Below are positions 22,420-34,800 of a stretch of DNA of 64,000 nucleotides, one piece after another; positions within the stretch are counted from its first letter, which is position 1; each line of letters begins with the position of its first letter. The notes below the pieces were generated by a model. The model saw only the letters and a list, made by a program, of their open reading frames with translations. It searched no databases and was not told the origin of the DNA. The translations under genes and the position numbers were made by a program. Origin of the DNA: Acanthaster planci (lineage: Eukaryota; Echinodermata; Asteroidea; Valvatida; Acanthasteridae); the NCBI RefSeq assembly GCF_001949145.1, contig NW_019091360.1, forward strand, positions 108,775-172,774, read 5' to 3'.

Positions 22420-24285
22420 GTTCAAATTTGAATGTTTTTGTAGTTTTGTTCTTTTGCTATAAAACAATGCCATCTTACATTAAACAGCCGTTAAGTTGGG
22501 ACTTTCCTGTGAGCACGTAATCTCTGCTTTTTCAGATTGTCTGCTCCCTGTCCAAAAATTGCATTGACATACACATAAAAACCCAAGATATACTAGATTT
22601 TAGATAACAATTGATTTGGCTCCGGACTATGTAGACCTGTCTTACGTTTCTCTCTTCTCCAATCACATCAACAATGTACATCCATGGAGTAATTTTGTCC
22701 TACATGTACACTGTATGTAAGATTTTCATCGGAGTGGCAGCATGACTATACTGGCATATGTTTTTTCCTATGACAATCAGGCTTACTTGCCTGCCCAGTA
22801 CGCCACTGTCCACAAGAAAAAGTTTATTTGCTTCTGTAGCTTTTTTTGGTTTTAATATCATTGTGTGTTGTGGCAAAGTCGTCACCCTTGTGGGCCCTAA
22901 AACTGAAAACTACCTGTACTTATTTCATAAGTGCCAAGATCCTGTTATACTATTGTAAGTTTTGAGGGGAGCACCATGAAATTTCCTTTTTAGTAGGATA
23001 AGGGTAAATATATTAACATCGGCTTACACCACTGTTTAATGTTACAGTTTACTGTAAAACCATAACTTTTTCTACACTCATTACGCAATAAACCATAATC
23101 TTCAAAGAAAGTGTTTTGATTCATTCAAGCACGGACATTGCTCACTAGTAGTTCATAACAATTATGATCAGCAAATCATGGAGTCATGACGCAACTCCTT
23201 TTGACGAAATCCTCTTTAGAGCTCGGGAATTCCAACAAGGGAAGGAGATAATTGTTGGATAAGCGTTCAGAATTTTGAAAAATATTCAGACCACGTCATT
23301 TGAAGTTGACAGGAAATCTTACGATTTAAATATAACAGACACAAGGATTCTGCCTCTCAACAAAGAGGAGGTAGAAATTACCCAGTGCTTCAAGCGCCAA
23401 GGTTTGGTTCGCAGTTAAGTTAGACATGTACACACATGTAGGTAGGCACATGTGCATGTACATGCACGTGGCAAAGGGACGATTTTCCGTTGGCATTTTT
23501 TCGCAAAGATAATGGCATTTTGTTATTTGAGATTTTGGAAAAACTACTAGGAATCTTGAAAATTCTATCACAATGTAAACATACAACAACTCGACCAAAT
23601 AAAAAACAAGTTTATTGGCCACCTTGCTCTCCAAATCTGGTTGCAGCTTGCAAACTGTCTTTGCTCCTGGGTTGCCTTAAGATCGAGCACAAGTCCAACT
23701 AAGATCAATTCAAAATTTTTATTTAACACCGAAAATGTGCAAACTGTGAATAATGCCATATTATTAGTTTATTACTCATGTTCAAGTGTTTTACTTTTAA
23801 AATGTTACTTGTGGGTTTTATTGTGATGCTCTTGTGAACATGTGTTATGGACTGAGTCCAATAATAATAAGTTATCATTAATAATGTAAATGGTGGAACA
23901 ACTTGCAAAAGAAAGTTGCAAATCACATCCAAATTTATATAAATTTTCGTGGAAATCCCAAAACACAAGCCTGTCTTGTCATTGATCTGCAGAATTTACA
24001 GATGTATCACTTTCATAGATTTTACAAACTAATAATACAATTTAATTTAAGTGATATTTGGTTCCTACCTTCAAAACCTCATGGTTTCTATGCTGGAAAA
24101 AAGTTGGCAAGTTTGCCTACATGACTTTCACTTGACACCAAAATAAAAAAATAGTCTTTTCTAGCTTCACAAAAGAACCTCTTAATCACTTTTTTTGCAC
24201 CAAAACGTTTGAATGTATATGTTTCACTACTTACATTTGTAATTTTGGACAGAAATTTCCATTATTTTCATAAGTTCCCTTCGTG
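22420..24285. other. intron stretch, nothing recognised
   Basis: AT-rich, non-coding, with a TACATGTACATG-type palindromic run near 23455. No domain or splice-bounded CFAP65 frame was found on either strand. Confidence 0.5.
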
Positions 24286-24289
24286 TTTT

Positions 24290-24610
24290 GTTACTGCGGT
24301 GGTGGAAACACATGTGTAATAATACTCAATGCAATGAAGCAATACTGTACTGGTTCGCGCCATGCGGCGCCATTGTCAAAGAAGGAACGATGAAAGTGTG
24401 GCAACCAGTCGATGCATCATGTAGCTCCACAGCTACAGTATATGTCGAAGAAAAGAAGTTGATGTTGGAGAGAAGATTTCTTCAAGTTAATATGCAGAAT
24501 TTAATCTCTTGTCTATGTGTATCTTTTCTTTGTTCATGAATTTAATACAAGGTTGTATTGCTTGTACTTCAAGCGAGCAGGTTTCGCGTGCCCTTCTCGA
24601 TGTATCATGC
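24290..24610. repeat. dispersed repeat, copy 2 (partner at 7165-7510)
   Basis: The same ordered blocks as at 7165-7510, including GTGTGGCAACCAGTC, CTCCACAGCTACAG, TTGTCTATGTG and TTCATGAATTTAATACAAGGTTG. Plus-strand orientation. The paired copies differ by many substitutions and small indels, so they are old. Confidence 0.55.
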
Positions 24611-25189
24611 ACGCATACCAATTGTTAGCGAGTTTCCTGTCACGTGATTACCTGACTAGTTTGGTGCGTAGTGGTGTGAATTCTTAATAACTCTTAAGAA
24701 CTGTCAACTGTAGATATTTTTATACTAACTATTGCCAGTTTTTATCGCTTTTTGTGGCAATTTTGGTAGCTTTCGTGCTCATTCAATCAACACAAAAACT
24801 GTGCTCATCATTTTTTGTCTGACCTACGGACCCTATTTTTGAGAGGCATGTAATCAGAAGCAGAGCTATTTTTTTTTCTTTGCCCATGGAATTTTGAGGG
24901 CCATGATAGATTTTCATTTGTACTTCATACAGATTCCATCAGTGCACATGTAGATATGTTACGTACGAGTATGAGCATGCCATGGTATGACCATATGGTA
25001 CAATGCATACCATCAACTAGCATTGGGCGTTGGGCAACATGATAACGTTGAGTCTGTACATGTACATGTATGTTTCAGGTTTCAGGTTTATTTCCATACC
25101 AAATACAAGTTAAATGAGTAGTTAATGCCTCTTCAAGAACAGAGCATAAAGCTTTTCCGCATTTCGAATGTTTTTTATGAAAATGAGAA

Positions 25190-25470
25190 TAGGGCTTTAA
25201 AGAAGCCTCTCCAGCTATCTGCAAAGTTTCAGTTCAATCGCACATAACCATGGACTCCGGAAGATATAGGGCTTTAAACATTGCACCATTAATGTCACAT
25301 GAATTGTCACTTGATGAGGTCAATTTTTGTCTATAACCATTCCCTTTCCAGATTCCCTTCCCTTTCCTTTATATCTGCAAAGTTTCAACCTGATGGGACA
25401 TGTACTTCGAGAGATACATGTATAGGGCTTTAAATAATGCACCTTTAATGTCACTGTCACCACCAGACTC
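25190..25470. repeat. two degenerate units of the 145-bp palindrome satellite
   Basis: Units with 'ATCTGCAAAGTTTCA', 'GATATAGGGCTTTAAA' and '(A/T)TTAATGTCAC' recur at about 25216/25262 and 25374/25424, matching the array at 9480-10420. The CACGTG and TGACGTCA cores are partly lost here. Confidence 0.7.
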
Positions 25471-25479
25471 AATTTTTAA

Positions 25480-28050
25480 CAATTTCCAAATGTGGCTGGT
25501 GATCTACCTCGGTGGTGAGCCCGGTTCAAGTAAATGAATTTAGAGAGAAACCAAAATAAAAGAACCAAGTACAAAATCTGTACAAATGCAAATCGGGCAT
25601 TGCAAGAAGTGTTAATTCCCCGGCCCTTGCACCTACTGTGTTGTGAAGTAATGCCATGAGAGGAGGCTGGGCGGCATCTCTGTTTAGGACAGTGAAGTAA
25701 ACAAATAACTAAGAGGGACCAGAATTTGTAAGTCGTGTGGGAGGTTTGAATTGTCAGCCTCTACGATTTGATGATTGTTGAATGTTTGGAGGAAGCGACT
25801 CTCAGAATCTCAAGATGTGGATGGTGTCGTCTGTTTCTCTTCCATTTCCAGGTTATCCATGAATTGGCCGGCAGAGAGGTTTATACTGCAGAGTGGAAGA
25901 TCTTGAAGTCTGGACTTGATGCCCTCATAAGGAATATTCAGTGCCTCCAGAGTGTTTGATCTTTGGTTGTGGTCACTAGGCTGCTGCGCCACGTCTGTTG
26001 ATGGAGCAGCCACATGCTGTCCATGCCCACATAAAGTTTGTTCACTGAGCTTGGCTAGTCCGTTCACACACACTACACAACTTGATAGTTATGAGGGACC
26101 ACCAATACCTTGTCTCCTTTCTCGATGGTAGTGTCGACTAGTTGCAGTAATCATGCAGCCACAACTAGTCGAGTCGTGTGGGCCCGAGGCCAGTACGTCA
26201 CAACTATACTAGTTCGCTCCGGACATGATTGCACAGAACACAGCGCAAACATGATTCCTTCTTGCTTGAAGATATTATTATTCATGAGCGGGGCCATGCA
26301 TCTGTGCTTTTAAGCGTCGGAATTGTTGCATTTGTATGCATGTCTGGGCAGTAAAAAAAGGATCTGTGGTGAATGTGCACACCGTGATAGAGTCTTCTTT
26401 GTCACAAATGTTATTTTACAAATCACTATTTAATTAATTTTTGTGATGTGTGATTCAAAATTTCCCTGCAATTTCACTGTCATTGAAAGGCTGATTTGTA
26501 AACTGTACAGTGCCCTGTTGAATTCATTGACCAAATAGGGATCCTTTGTTGTTTCTGTATTTAATTTGCATAAACGTTTGTGAAATAAAAAAGATTTGTA
26601 TGCATATAGTAATAATTACTTTCAGTGGAAAGTGATTTAAAAATATATTATTCATTATAAGCGTTCCCAAAGACAGGGTTTCACCCCTCCACTTGAAGAA
26701 AATGGAAGTGTCCAAGTCACGTGAACATAACTGATCATCCAGGATGCACCTCGCCCGTCTACATGCATCATGCATGATTGTAAACTCATTAGCATTCAGG
26801 TGAACTATTCACCACGAAAGTGTCGGTAATGTTGTATGCATTGGGGTAAGATAAATCCCTCTTCTGCATGAAACTAGTCTGCCATAACGTGAAGGAATAA
26901 TTCCTTTTATATGAAATTTCTAGCAGTTTAATTTTGATCCTGCTACCAAGAACACAGAAGTGGTTTGTAATTTTGGATGTACTTTCTCAAGTGATAAAAC
27001 TTGCGTTGATCATTTGTAAAAATATATCTGAAGCCGTTGATTCTCAAAATTATACACAAAACTGAAGTCGCAATGGCATGTATAGCTCAGAATTAGCATG
27101 GCAGGACTGTGCATGAGTCAGGTCTGCAGGGGCAACGAACCACAACACCACATGGACATAAAATTTCTTGAAAATTCATTTCTCTACATGATTTTCAAGA
27201 TGCATTTTTTTTCTCTACATGAGTGTATAGTCTCTTATGAGAGCAGTGCAAACTTGAAATAAAGACATTAAAACATTGAACACATACACAGAAAATCATG
27301 TTCGTGGATCAAATCTGTCGCTAATTCCCTTCTCCATCAATGTTTATTTGACATGTTTACGAACATCAGACTTGACAACTGACGGGAGCCCACAGCCTGA
27401 TTCAGCACGCATGCACACAGCCCAGCCATAAACAGGTCCCTGTCCCTCACTGTTGCAATTGTAGCACTGTGTCATGGGTCAGGCACCAGTCGGACATAAG
27501 CACTGTGTGCTTTTCACCTCTACAAAGTTGTTGATCGCATTGTGGAATGATTAAGGTTTCCTTCCAAAAAGTGGTAGTAAGAAAGCAGAGAAGCAAGAAG
27601 GAATATCACAAGTGTTTCTGACGAAAGTTTTTATCTTAAAAAAGCCTCATATTTCGTTCACAAAACCTTAAAAGTCCAACCATCCAAAAGGAAACAGTGA
27701 AACATACAGCGTGACATCATCCAAAATTAACCAAAATTATGTTATGCAACTGCAGACATGGTTTTTTAACCCCTTTTACGGATTCATGGTAAAAGGTTTC
27801 ATTCTCAGCGAAGGGGTATTTGATCAGAACCTGTGCAGTTGTTGAGTGATGTGTGCGACAAAATTTGTCAGGGGTATTTGTCGATTTTTCGCTATTATAT
27901 AATGATGCTGCTACAGCTGTCATTGCAAAGTCCAATGAACAGCAAGCCACAAATTTGACTTTGGCAGTAGAAGGGGGCAATGTAGTCTTTAAAAAGCCGG
28001 GAGTACACCCGGAAAGATAGCAATGTTTGAAATGTGGCAGTCGGCATTTA
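25480..28050. other. intron stretch, nothing firm
   Basis: No recognisable gene. The minus-strand ORF at 25810-26073 is open for 87 codons but has no known domain and no acceptor or donor in CFAP65 phase. CTAGTTGTGGC/GTCGACTAGTTGCAG near 26130-26165 makes a short inverted repeat. The rest is AT-rich. Confidence 0.45.
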
Positions 28051-28115
28051 ATGTATTCATGTCAATTTACATCTCCAAGCACCTGTCCCGTTGTTTGGAG
28101 CTTCTTAAGTAAGCA

Positions 28116-28500
28116 GAACTCATTCGCGCTGCATCCATTCAATTGCCGGGGCTTGGCTGGCGAGCTTATGACGAGCAATTCCAGCTGAGGCAGGAGGCCA
28201 ACCCTGTGCGTTCTTGGAAGAAAATTGATTTTGAACAGTTGCACCAGCGAGAGGTGTCTTGAATAATCCACATATTGCCCAAAACATATCCGACCTGGCC
28301 ACTGCTTTGCCTACAATTTCCCTAACTGTCAAATTTGCGCACACTTGCCAGAAATGCATGCAGGCTGGCCATGGGGCCACCCGTTGCCGATCAGCGGGCC
28401 AAATGCATTGGACGACGAGTCCCAATGCAAACTTATCTCGTACGTCCTCTGCACGGAGCCCCCATGCTAATGATGCATCCACTACTAAAGCCGGCTCGTA
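28116..28500 (+). pseudogene. gag-like ORF1 end of Ngaro/DIRS-like element, with zinc knuckle
   Basis: The first frame (28116-28262) reads LIRAASIQLPGLGWRAYDEQ, then RQEANPVRSWKKID, the 'W..YD..FR......P..SW..ID..L' motif of these ORF1 proteins. After a +1 shift, the frame from 28262 reads ISDLATALPTISL, then KFAHTCQKCMQAGHGATRC. The Cys/His spacing C-x2-C-x4-H-x4-C is a CCHC zinc knuckle (about 28350-28391). Directly upstream of the RT region. Confidence 0.75.
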
Positions 28501-28599
28501 GGTATTGTCGCGTCCTATGCCATTGAGTTCTAATCCTAAGCCCAGCAAACCAGGCCCATTCCTTTTGTTCTTCCAACACCAATTAATGTTTCTCTTTTA

Positions 28600-29289
28600 C
28601 GTGTGTTGCTTGTTGACTATCCTATTCAGGAAGATGCCAGCCTTTTGTTGAAAGGTTTCTCAGAAGGGTTCACCTTGGGTTACACAGGGCCCCGTTTACC
28701 TTGAGATTCACAATGCTTATTTTTGGCGGCTGTTCGCCCAGAGGTGGTGCATAAGAAATTGGAAGCTGAAATAGTTCTTGGTAGGCTTGCTGGTCCTTTT
28801 GCTGAGCAACCTTTCCCAAATTTGCAGTGCTCCCTGATCAGTTTAATTCCCAAACGCGAACCAAATTCATTTTGCTTAATTCATCACCTCTCTTTCCCAG
28901 AGGGTCAGTCGATTAATACCTTCATTGATAAAGATTTATGTGCAGTAAATTATGCTTCATTTGATGATGATGATGTTGCTCTGGCTATGAGTGCGGGTAC
29001 AGGGGCATGGTTAGCAAAAGCTGACATTAAATCCACATTTTGTTTACTTCCCATATCCCCTAGTGATTATGAACTGCTGGGTTTCACATTTCAAGGCAGG
29101 TTTTATTATGACAGATGTTTGCCAATGAGATGTAGCATATCTTGCTCGTTATTTGAGAAATTTAGCTCACTTCTTGAATATCAGGTCAAGCGATTTAGCC
29201 AGTGTCAATTCGAGACCCATTACTTGGATGATTTCTTGTTTATTGGATCCTCAGCTGCAGCTTGTGAACAGTTGTTGTCCTGCTTTTAA
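28600..29289 (+). pseudogene. Ngaro/DIRS-like reverse transcriptase
   Basis: Reads DYPIQEDASLLLKGFSEGF and GYTGPRLP, a stop, then 28723-29289 open: VVHKKLEAEIVLGRLAGPF; ISLIPKREPN; FCLIHHLSFPEGQSIN; AWLAKADIKSTFCLLPIS (first catalytic aspartate in ADIKS); LLGFTFQGRFYYDRCLPM; SISCSLFEKFSSLLE; and HYLDDFLFIG with the catalytic YLDD at 29221-29232. These match DIRS-order RT (LPMG.S.SC..FE.FS). The 188-codon frame is the longest open stretch of the element. A stop at 29287 separates it from the RNase H. Confidence 0.92.
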
Positions 29290-29369
29290 TCTTTTTGTAC
29301 AACATTGGGAGTGTCTTGGGTGAATGAAAAGACTTTTGGTCCGGCCTAGAAATTAACACGTTGACATAG

Positions 29370-30126
29370 ACCATGTGTGTGCCAGCTGACAAAGTGCTAG
29401 CCACCTCTACACTCATTGAACAAGCATTGTCAGAGAAGAAAATTTCCTTGCAGAACATTCAATCACTAGTCGGGTCGTTAAATTTTTTGTGCAAGGCTAT
29501 ACTGCCCGGGCGGGCCTTTTTGCGACACATAATTGGGTTCGGTTCTGGTCTTTGTCAGCCGTACCACAGGGTTCGCATTTTCACAGGTGCTAGAGGTTGG
29601 ATTTAGTTACTTTGCTTGACTTCCTGTCCAATTTTAATGGCATTTCAGTTTCAGCTTGTGAATGGGGATCTAACGATACCCTGTCCCTGTTCATAGATGC
29701 AGCGGCCAGCACTGGGTACGGGTATATTTCCAGGGGAAATGGGTTCAAAGCTGTTAGCTGACCAACTTGTTGTGCAAACACCCTTCAATAGCACTTTCGG
29801 AATTTGTGCCTCTGTATGTTGCTTTGATGTGTTGGGGCCCTTTACTGGCGGGACGAAAAGTCATTTTCAATACTGATAATATGGCAGTGGTACAGATCAT
29901 CAATAAGAAATCTTCACGCTGTGCCCACATTATGTATCTAGTCATCAGGCCATTTATGGTGCAGTGCTTACATTTTAATGTGTCTGTTAAAGTGGCACAT
30001 GTGCCAGGACGGTCTAACACAATTGCGGATGCTTTGTCACATTTTCAGATGGAGCGTTTCCGCCTTGCCGCCCCACACGCAGATCCAATTATGACTCCAC
30101 CACCTCCTTTGCCTCAACTGTGGTAG
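29370..30126 (+). pseudogene. RT connection and RNase H of the Ngaro/DIRS-like element
   Basis: 29373-29606 reads ISLQNIQSLVGSLNFLCKAI, then PGRAFLRHIIGF, the typical thumb segment. About 29685 has LFIDAAASTGYGYI (first RNase H aspartate). The 29767-30126 frame reads IALSEFVPLYVALMCWGP, VIFNTDNMAVVQIIN, and VAHVPGRSNTIADALSHFQ. The catalytic D, E, D pattern (DAAAS, SEFVPL, NTDNMAV) is retained, but two frameshifts or stops interrupt it. Confidence 0.88.
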
Positions 30127-30149
30127 CTGATTAATTGGAGTGCTTACTC

Positions 30150-31058
30150 GCTGCATCAATTTCAGATAACACACACAAAACATATGCTACTGGTTGGAGG
30201 GCTTTCAGTCACTTTAAGCAACAGACCATGTGCAACAGCCCACATGCCGGTTAAATTGGCAAAATCTGCCAATTCATAGCATGGCTCTCTCTACGGGGCT
30301 TATCTTCTTCCACAGTCGCCATGTATGTATCCAGTGTTGGCTATGTACACAAACTGCGTGGATTAACAGACCCTACTAAAGACTTTGTGGTATCCAAATT
30401 ATTGGAAGGCACCCGCCGGCTTCACCCTGTCAAAGATTCTTGACTGCCCATTTCTCTGCCATTGCTAAGAGACATCATTAATTCACTTCTGGCTATATGG
30501 TTTACTCAGTTTGAATGAACTTTGTTTCATACAGGTTTTTCTGAGTGCCTTTTACAGCTTTATGCGGGTTAGTGAACTTGCAGTGGGCTCTCGCCAGCAC
30601 CTTTGAGATTCAGTTTTGTGTTTTCACGATGTAACATTTGCCCAACCCACATCAGATGGTCAGTCCATATCCGTGACCATAAATTTTTTTCAATCTAAGA
30701 ATAATCAGCGTGGCTCCCCCAAAGCATTCGTTTAATGGAGAGCACTGACTGCAGTCTGTGCCCTGTGTCAGCATTAGTGCATTTTTCTGCTGTTCGCCCA
30801 CAGATTTTGGGTCCATACTTCTGTCCTTTTGATGGAAGCCCACTCACACAGTACCAGTTCAACACTGTATTGCAAAAGGCTCTTGCTTTTATAGGGCTCA
30901 ATGGAGCCTACATTAAAAGCCATTCCTTCCGCTTTGGGGCAGCATCTTCTGCATCGCATTTTGGGGTGGCCAGTACTGATATTCAGTCCATGGGACGCTG
31001 GTGCTCTGAGGCATTCTTATCTTATGTACACCCCTTGCTGCTTTGTAGTATTGCATAG
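30150..31058 (+). pseudogene. tyrosine recombinase of the Ngaro/DIRS-like element
   Basis: The N-terminal half (30150-30640) is scattered over frames. 30520-30600 reads FLSAFYSFMRVSELAVGSR, the helix with the first catalytic arginine. The 30735-31058 frame reads LGPYFCPFDGSPLTQYQFN, then SHSFRFGAASSASHFGV (H-x-x-R box), SMGRWCSEAFLSYVHP with W and the likely nucleophilic tyrosine. Catalytic residues are still recognisable, but frameshifts and stops upstream make it non-functional. Confidence 0.85.
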
Positions 31059-31104
31059 CGACGAGAGTCCGCCACGATTCAATCAGTCTAATGTTCCATA
31101 GACA

Positions 31105-31693
31105 ATGGTCAAGCCTAGCCCTGATCGTGTATACTCTATTTCTTCCAATTTTACTCTAGATCCCATTTGCATCGTCGGCGACTCCATCATTCGTAGGGCA
31201 GAGGATTGTCTTGATATCCAGGTAAATATCTTTTGGCATGGAAAAGGCGGGGCGGGTGTGGCAGATCTGTATGATATGAGGGCAGAGCTGGCTTAAGTGT
31301 TTCTGCCCCTGGCAATGTTAATTATACATTTGGGTTCTAATGACCTAATGAGACTAGATAAATATGCCTTGCGGCAAAGGGTTTCGGTCATGCTTTGGGA
31401 CTGTGCCACCTGGTGTCCCACTATGACGATTTATGTGGTCAGATATTCTACCACGAGTTTTCTATTTTGGTGCGTTCTCATAGCCTGCAATGGAACGCAA
31501 GTGCCGCACAATTTATAGATGGGCACGGTCTCAATGTACCAAAATACCACATGCCCTCTGCCTTCATCACCCACAGTTTCATTGGTTGGATTTTGCATTG
31601 TTTCGGTATGATGGAGTGCATTTATCCCTAAGGGGTAACCATATCTTCACTCCCACTTTGAAGCAGTTTATTTTGTCCCATATTGTTCCCTGA
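31105..31693 (+). pseudogene. SGNH (GDSL-type) hydrolase domain of the Ngaro/DIRS-like element
   Basis: Reads ICIVGDSIIRRAED (block I, nucleophile serine in GDS), then WHGKGGAGVADLYDMR (block II glycine), a stop at 31294, then AMLIIHLGSNDLMRL (block III G-x-N as GSND) and, after shifts, YDGVHLSLRGNHIF (block V D-x-x-H) at about 31607-31648. All four catalytic blocks are visible in order. Hydrolase domains of this kind are known downstream of the recombinase in some Ngaro/DIRS elements; their role in the element is unclear. Broken by a stop and frameshifts. Confidence 0.85.
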
Positions 31694-31699
31694 TTAGGA

Positions 31700-32640
31700 G
31701 GTCCATTCTTGATTGGGCCTGGCTGTCTGCCTCCTGGTGGGCACATGTTGCGCGGGTGGCAATTTTTGGGATACAGACAGCCATAGTTATGGGGTTAATA
31801 ATAATCCAGTTAAATCTATTGGTTTTTCTATTTTGTTATGTTATTATAAAACTTGCCATAGCGATCTAAAGTATCAAGAGGCTATGTTTTCCCGACTGAA
31901 TGTATCATCAGTGGGAAGATAATATTTTGGTCTTCAAGTTCAATGTTATTGGTAGTCAATTATTGTCATATATTTTATAACTTAATGTATATATGTGTAT
32001 CATTTCTGTCTGGTACATCAAGTATGCCGCTGTGGCTTTAGGCACATGGTTGCCTACTAGTCAGGCCTGGTGTTGCCCAATTAATGTCTTGTAGCTCAAG
32101 GACCAAGACGAATTCCTTAAAATTGTCTTTGGGCAAATGAAAGTAGGATTGGGCTCTAGGAGGGTTTGGTTGCCAATGTTTGGATTTGGTGAAAGTCTTA
32201 AAACATCTTGACGCATGAACGGTCTAGTGTGAGTTCCAGTACAATTGGGTTGGAAGCTTTAAGCAGGGCTGCATGACATTTGAATGAGGTGTCTTCTTCA
32301 GGTGAAGAGGATGATGGTGACTGCTGGAGACAGCAGCAGAGGAGAGAGTCCATCCCCTGGAAACTCTTCTGAGCCATGGCAGGTGAGGATGTCAATCAGC
32401 CCTGGTGATCTTCGGTACTTCTTCGGTGGAGAACACCTCAGTAGTTCTTAGCAAACAGCAGTGAAGATCGGGTATTGCCTTGCGCTTCACACCCCGACCT
32501 CAGAGTGTATCGCAGCTGCAAATTACAGTGGAAATTGGGTATTGCCCAATTTCCAAATATTGCCCAATTACCAAAATTCAAGCACAAAAATGAGGTGCTA
32601 CTGGAGTATTGGCATCTCCCTGGATTGCTCTAATGATTAC
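31700..32640. other. intron stretch, probably 3' end of the Ngaro/DIRS-like element and flank
   Basis: No coding frame recognised. 32470-32600 has repeats of TTGGGTATTGCC and TTACCA-type blocks ('ATTGCCCAATTTCC', 'ATTGCCCAATTACC'). Confidence 0.4.
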
Positions 32641-32644
32641 TCAC

Positions 32645-32711
32645 CTTGATTTCTCCCATTGAGCCTTCTCCTACTACTCGCAGCTTAAACTGCTTTCTTC
32701 GCTTCATGTCT
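32645..32711 (-). CDS. CFAP65: CFAP65 exon J, isolated 22-codon exon
   Basis: A 67-nt exon: one base finishing a glycine codon, then 22 codons (DMKRRKQFKLRVVGEGSMGE, then IK), leaving in phase 0. The acceptor is TGCACAG|A, the donor AAG|GTGAGT. It was sought because exon I ends in phase 2 and exon K begins in phase 0 inside a new ASH domain. The 'L.V.GEGS.G.I' strand is what normally precedes such a domain. It lies between a 14,082-bp and a 20,466-bp intron, both full of transposons, and would be missed by ORF-length methods. Confidence 0.8.
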
Positions 32712-32714
32712 CTG

Positions 32715-34550
32715 TGCAATAAAAACCATGACTTCTGATTAGTTCTTACCACATGAACAAGTAATTTTAATACAGTATTATCTATACGCACAATTGTATG
32801 ATGTCATCCAACTCAATTAATGGAATAACAGTGACACAATGTTTGTATTATTTCCCTTGTAGAAAATTTAACACAAACAAAAATTTCAGTGTTATATCTT
32901 GACTTCGAAGTAAGCTTAATGCACTGAAGGCATTAAGTTAAAAAAAAAATCATGTTTGTTTCCTGCTTTAAATTATTTCTCCTGCATTCAATGGAAACTA
33001 AAAACTAAAACAAGAAAAATGCATATTTTTATCTATTCTCAAACAAATTTGCGATCCGGAGATAGGATGCATGTAATACAATTTCTTTATATTGCTTCCA
33101 AGGGGTGACTGGAATAGAAATTCCCAGATACCTGGAATGGGTGGGCATAGATGTCAGAAAAATTTACATTTTATTTTGTGTATGCCTTGGTGTGGTATCT
33201 ATGTAATGTCAACATGGACAGGAGGGCCTAATGCAGCATTGTCGGCATGCTGTGATACATCACTACATATTAAGTTTGGCAGCAGTCCTAAGTTCATGCA
33301 TGTGCTTCTGCTATGCACTGTGCAGCAAAACAGGCACACAAGACACAGCATGTATGCTGCCTATCCAGAAGCAACAGACCACTGTTGGCAGTTTTTCTTT
33401 TTAATATTGGTGGGTTAACGGCATTAACAAGAAAAGCTTAACGTCTTGGCCAATGTCAATACTTATTCTATCATTTGAAGCACATGCTCTAAAGGTGGTG
33501 TCTACCATATTCAACCTACCCATACTACCATATCAGTGCATATTTTCCCTGGCCAACACTCCATTCACTAAAATCTCAATCAATTGTAGTGCATCCTCTA
33601 TCCCATGATGCGCAGTGACGTGGCCGCCATGTTCTTTCTCTTTTTCTTAGGACCATTACAAATGGACGCATTTGTCTTTACTTCAAATGTTGAGAGTCTT
33701 TTGTTCGTGCTATTCGTGCTCTGTGGGACTTCTTGATCAATTGCTACACCTGTAATAAACTATATCTCTTATCTATCTACTTTTTGGTAAGATCTCTCCT
33801 TGTTACAAGTCATATTTTTCCATCGTGTGCTATCTTTACTGTCATTTGTGTGCATAAGTCTCATTTCTCTATTGTCTCACGTCACGTGACCACTGTTTCT
33901 ACAGTGAAACGTTAATGAACCTTGGATATCTACCCCCTTTGAGTTGCACTCACAGCATGGGTAGGGGGCCTCACTGTTTTGGAGCTGTCCATGTCATCAC
34001 ACGAGCTAGGGAATCAATATTCCCTCTCCAAATGGTTGGGAGAGGGGTATCACTGAGCAATACCCTCTTTTTACATCTGCTTCCATCATAGTATTGCAGT
34101 TGCCCATGGCGTTGGGCAGCTGACAGTTGTTCAGCCTAACACTTCCCCAGCTTGCCAAGTACATGTGGGCGGGGTCCCTGCCAACAGTCAAGAGGCAAGA
34201 TTGGGTGACCCCATAATCTACATGCTCCAGTCTGGGTGGTGGGTCCTGGTTGTTTAGTGTTTTCCCCCAGATACCTTCCATTCCACTGGCAGTGCTCTGG
34301 CCACAAACCACTTCCAAGCCGGTCATTTCCAAGTTCCGATTCAAACAGTGGTCTTGGCAGTAAGTGTAATTGCGCTGAGATTCCTTTCATCTCACTGGCA
34401 GCACCCGGGGCCTAACTACTCTCTGAGCCAAGCCCTTACACATTGATGCCACAGTTTAGCAGAGCGTGTGGTGTCGCTACTTGATACCGGGAACAAGAGG
34501 AAACAACAGCCACCGTAAGACTAGCAGGCCATCCAGTGAACTTTATATGC
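32715..34550. other. intron stretch, nothing firm
   Basis: Non-coding, with a poly(A) run near 32940 and a TCACGTGAC palindrome near 33880. The minus-strand ORFs at 34006-34390 have no domain. Confidence 0.45.
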
Positions 34551-34555
34551 CGTGA

Positions 34556-34800
34556 CAGCCTATGAGTCAGGGCAAATACACGGCATTCCATCCGGCAAGC
34601 TCTACACACCTAAACTGCCCATGAGTCTGGGTGAATATGTGCATTCCATTGGACAAGCTCACCACACTGTTACCGCCTACGAGTCCAGGCGAACACACAG
34701 CACAACGCCAGGCAAGCCCACTGCACTGTGGCTACCAACAAGCTCGGGTGTATCCATGGCATTCCACAGGGCAAGCTCACCTCGCACAACACTGCTCACT
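34556..34800. repeat. degenerate tandem repeat, about 62 bp, four units
   Basis: Units start near 34558, 34621, 34677 and 34737 and share 'TACGAGTC..GG(C/T)GAA.A.A..GCATTCCA...GGCAAGCTCAC'. The 154-codon plus-strand ORF across it simply repeats the unit (YES..IH..P.GK). No start context or domain suggests a real protein. Confidence 0.6.

Noticed and set aside
22030-22473. Minus-strand ORFs of 101-147 codons
   Set aside because: They exist only because the N run is read as open; the flanks are transposon ends.
25810-26073. 87-codon minus-strand ORF as an additional CFAP65 exon
   Set aside because: No acceptor and donor in phase, no ASH-like pattern, and exons J and K already join exactly without it.
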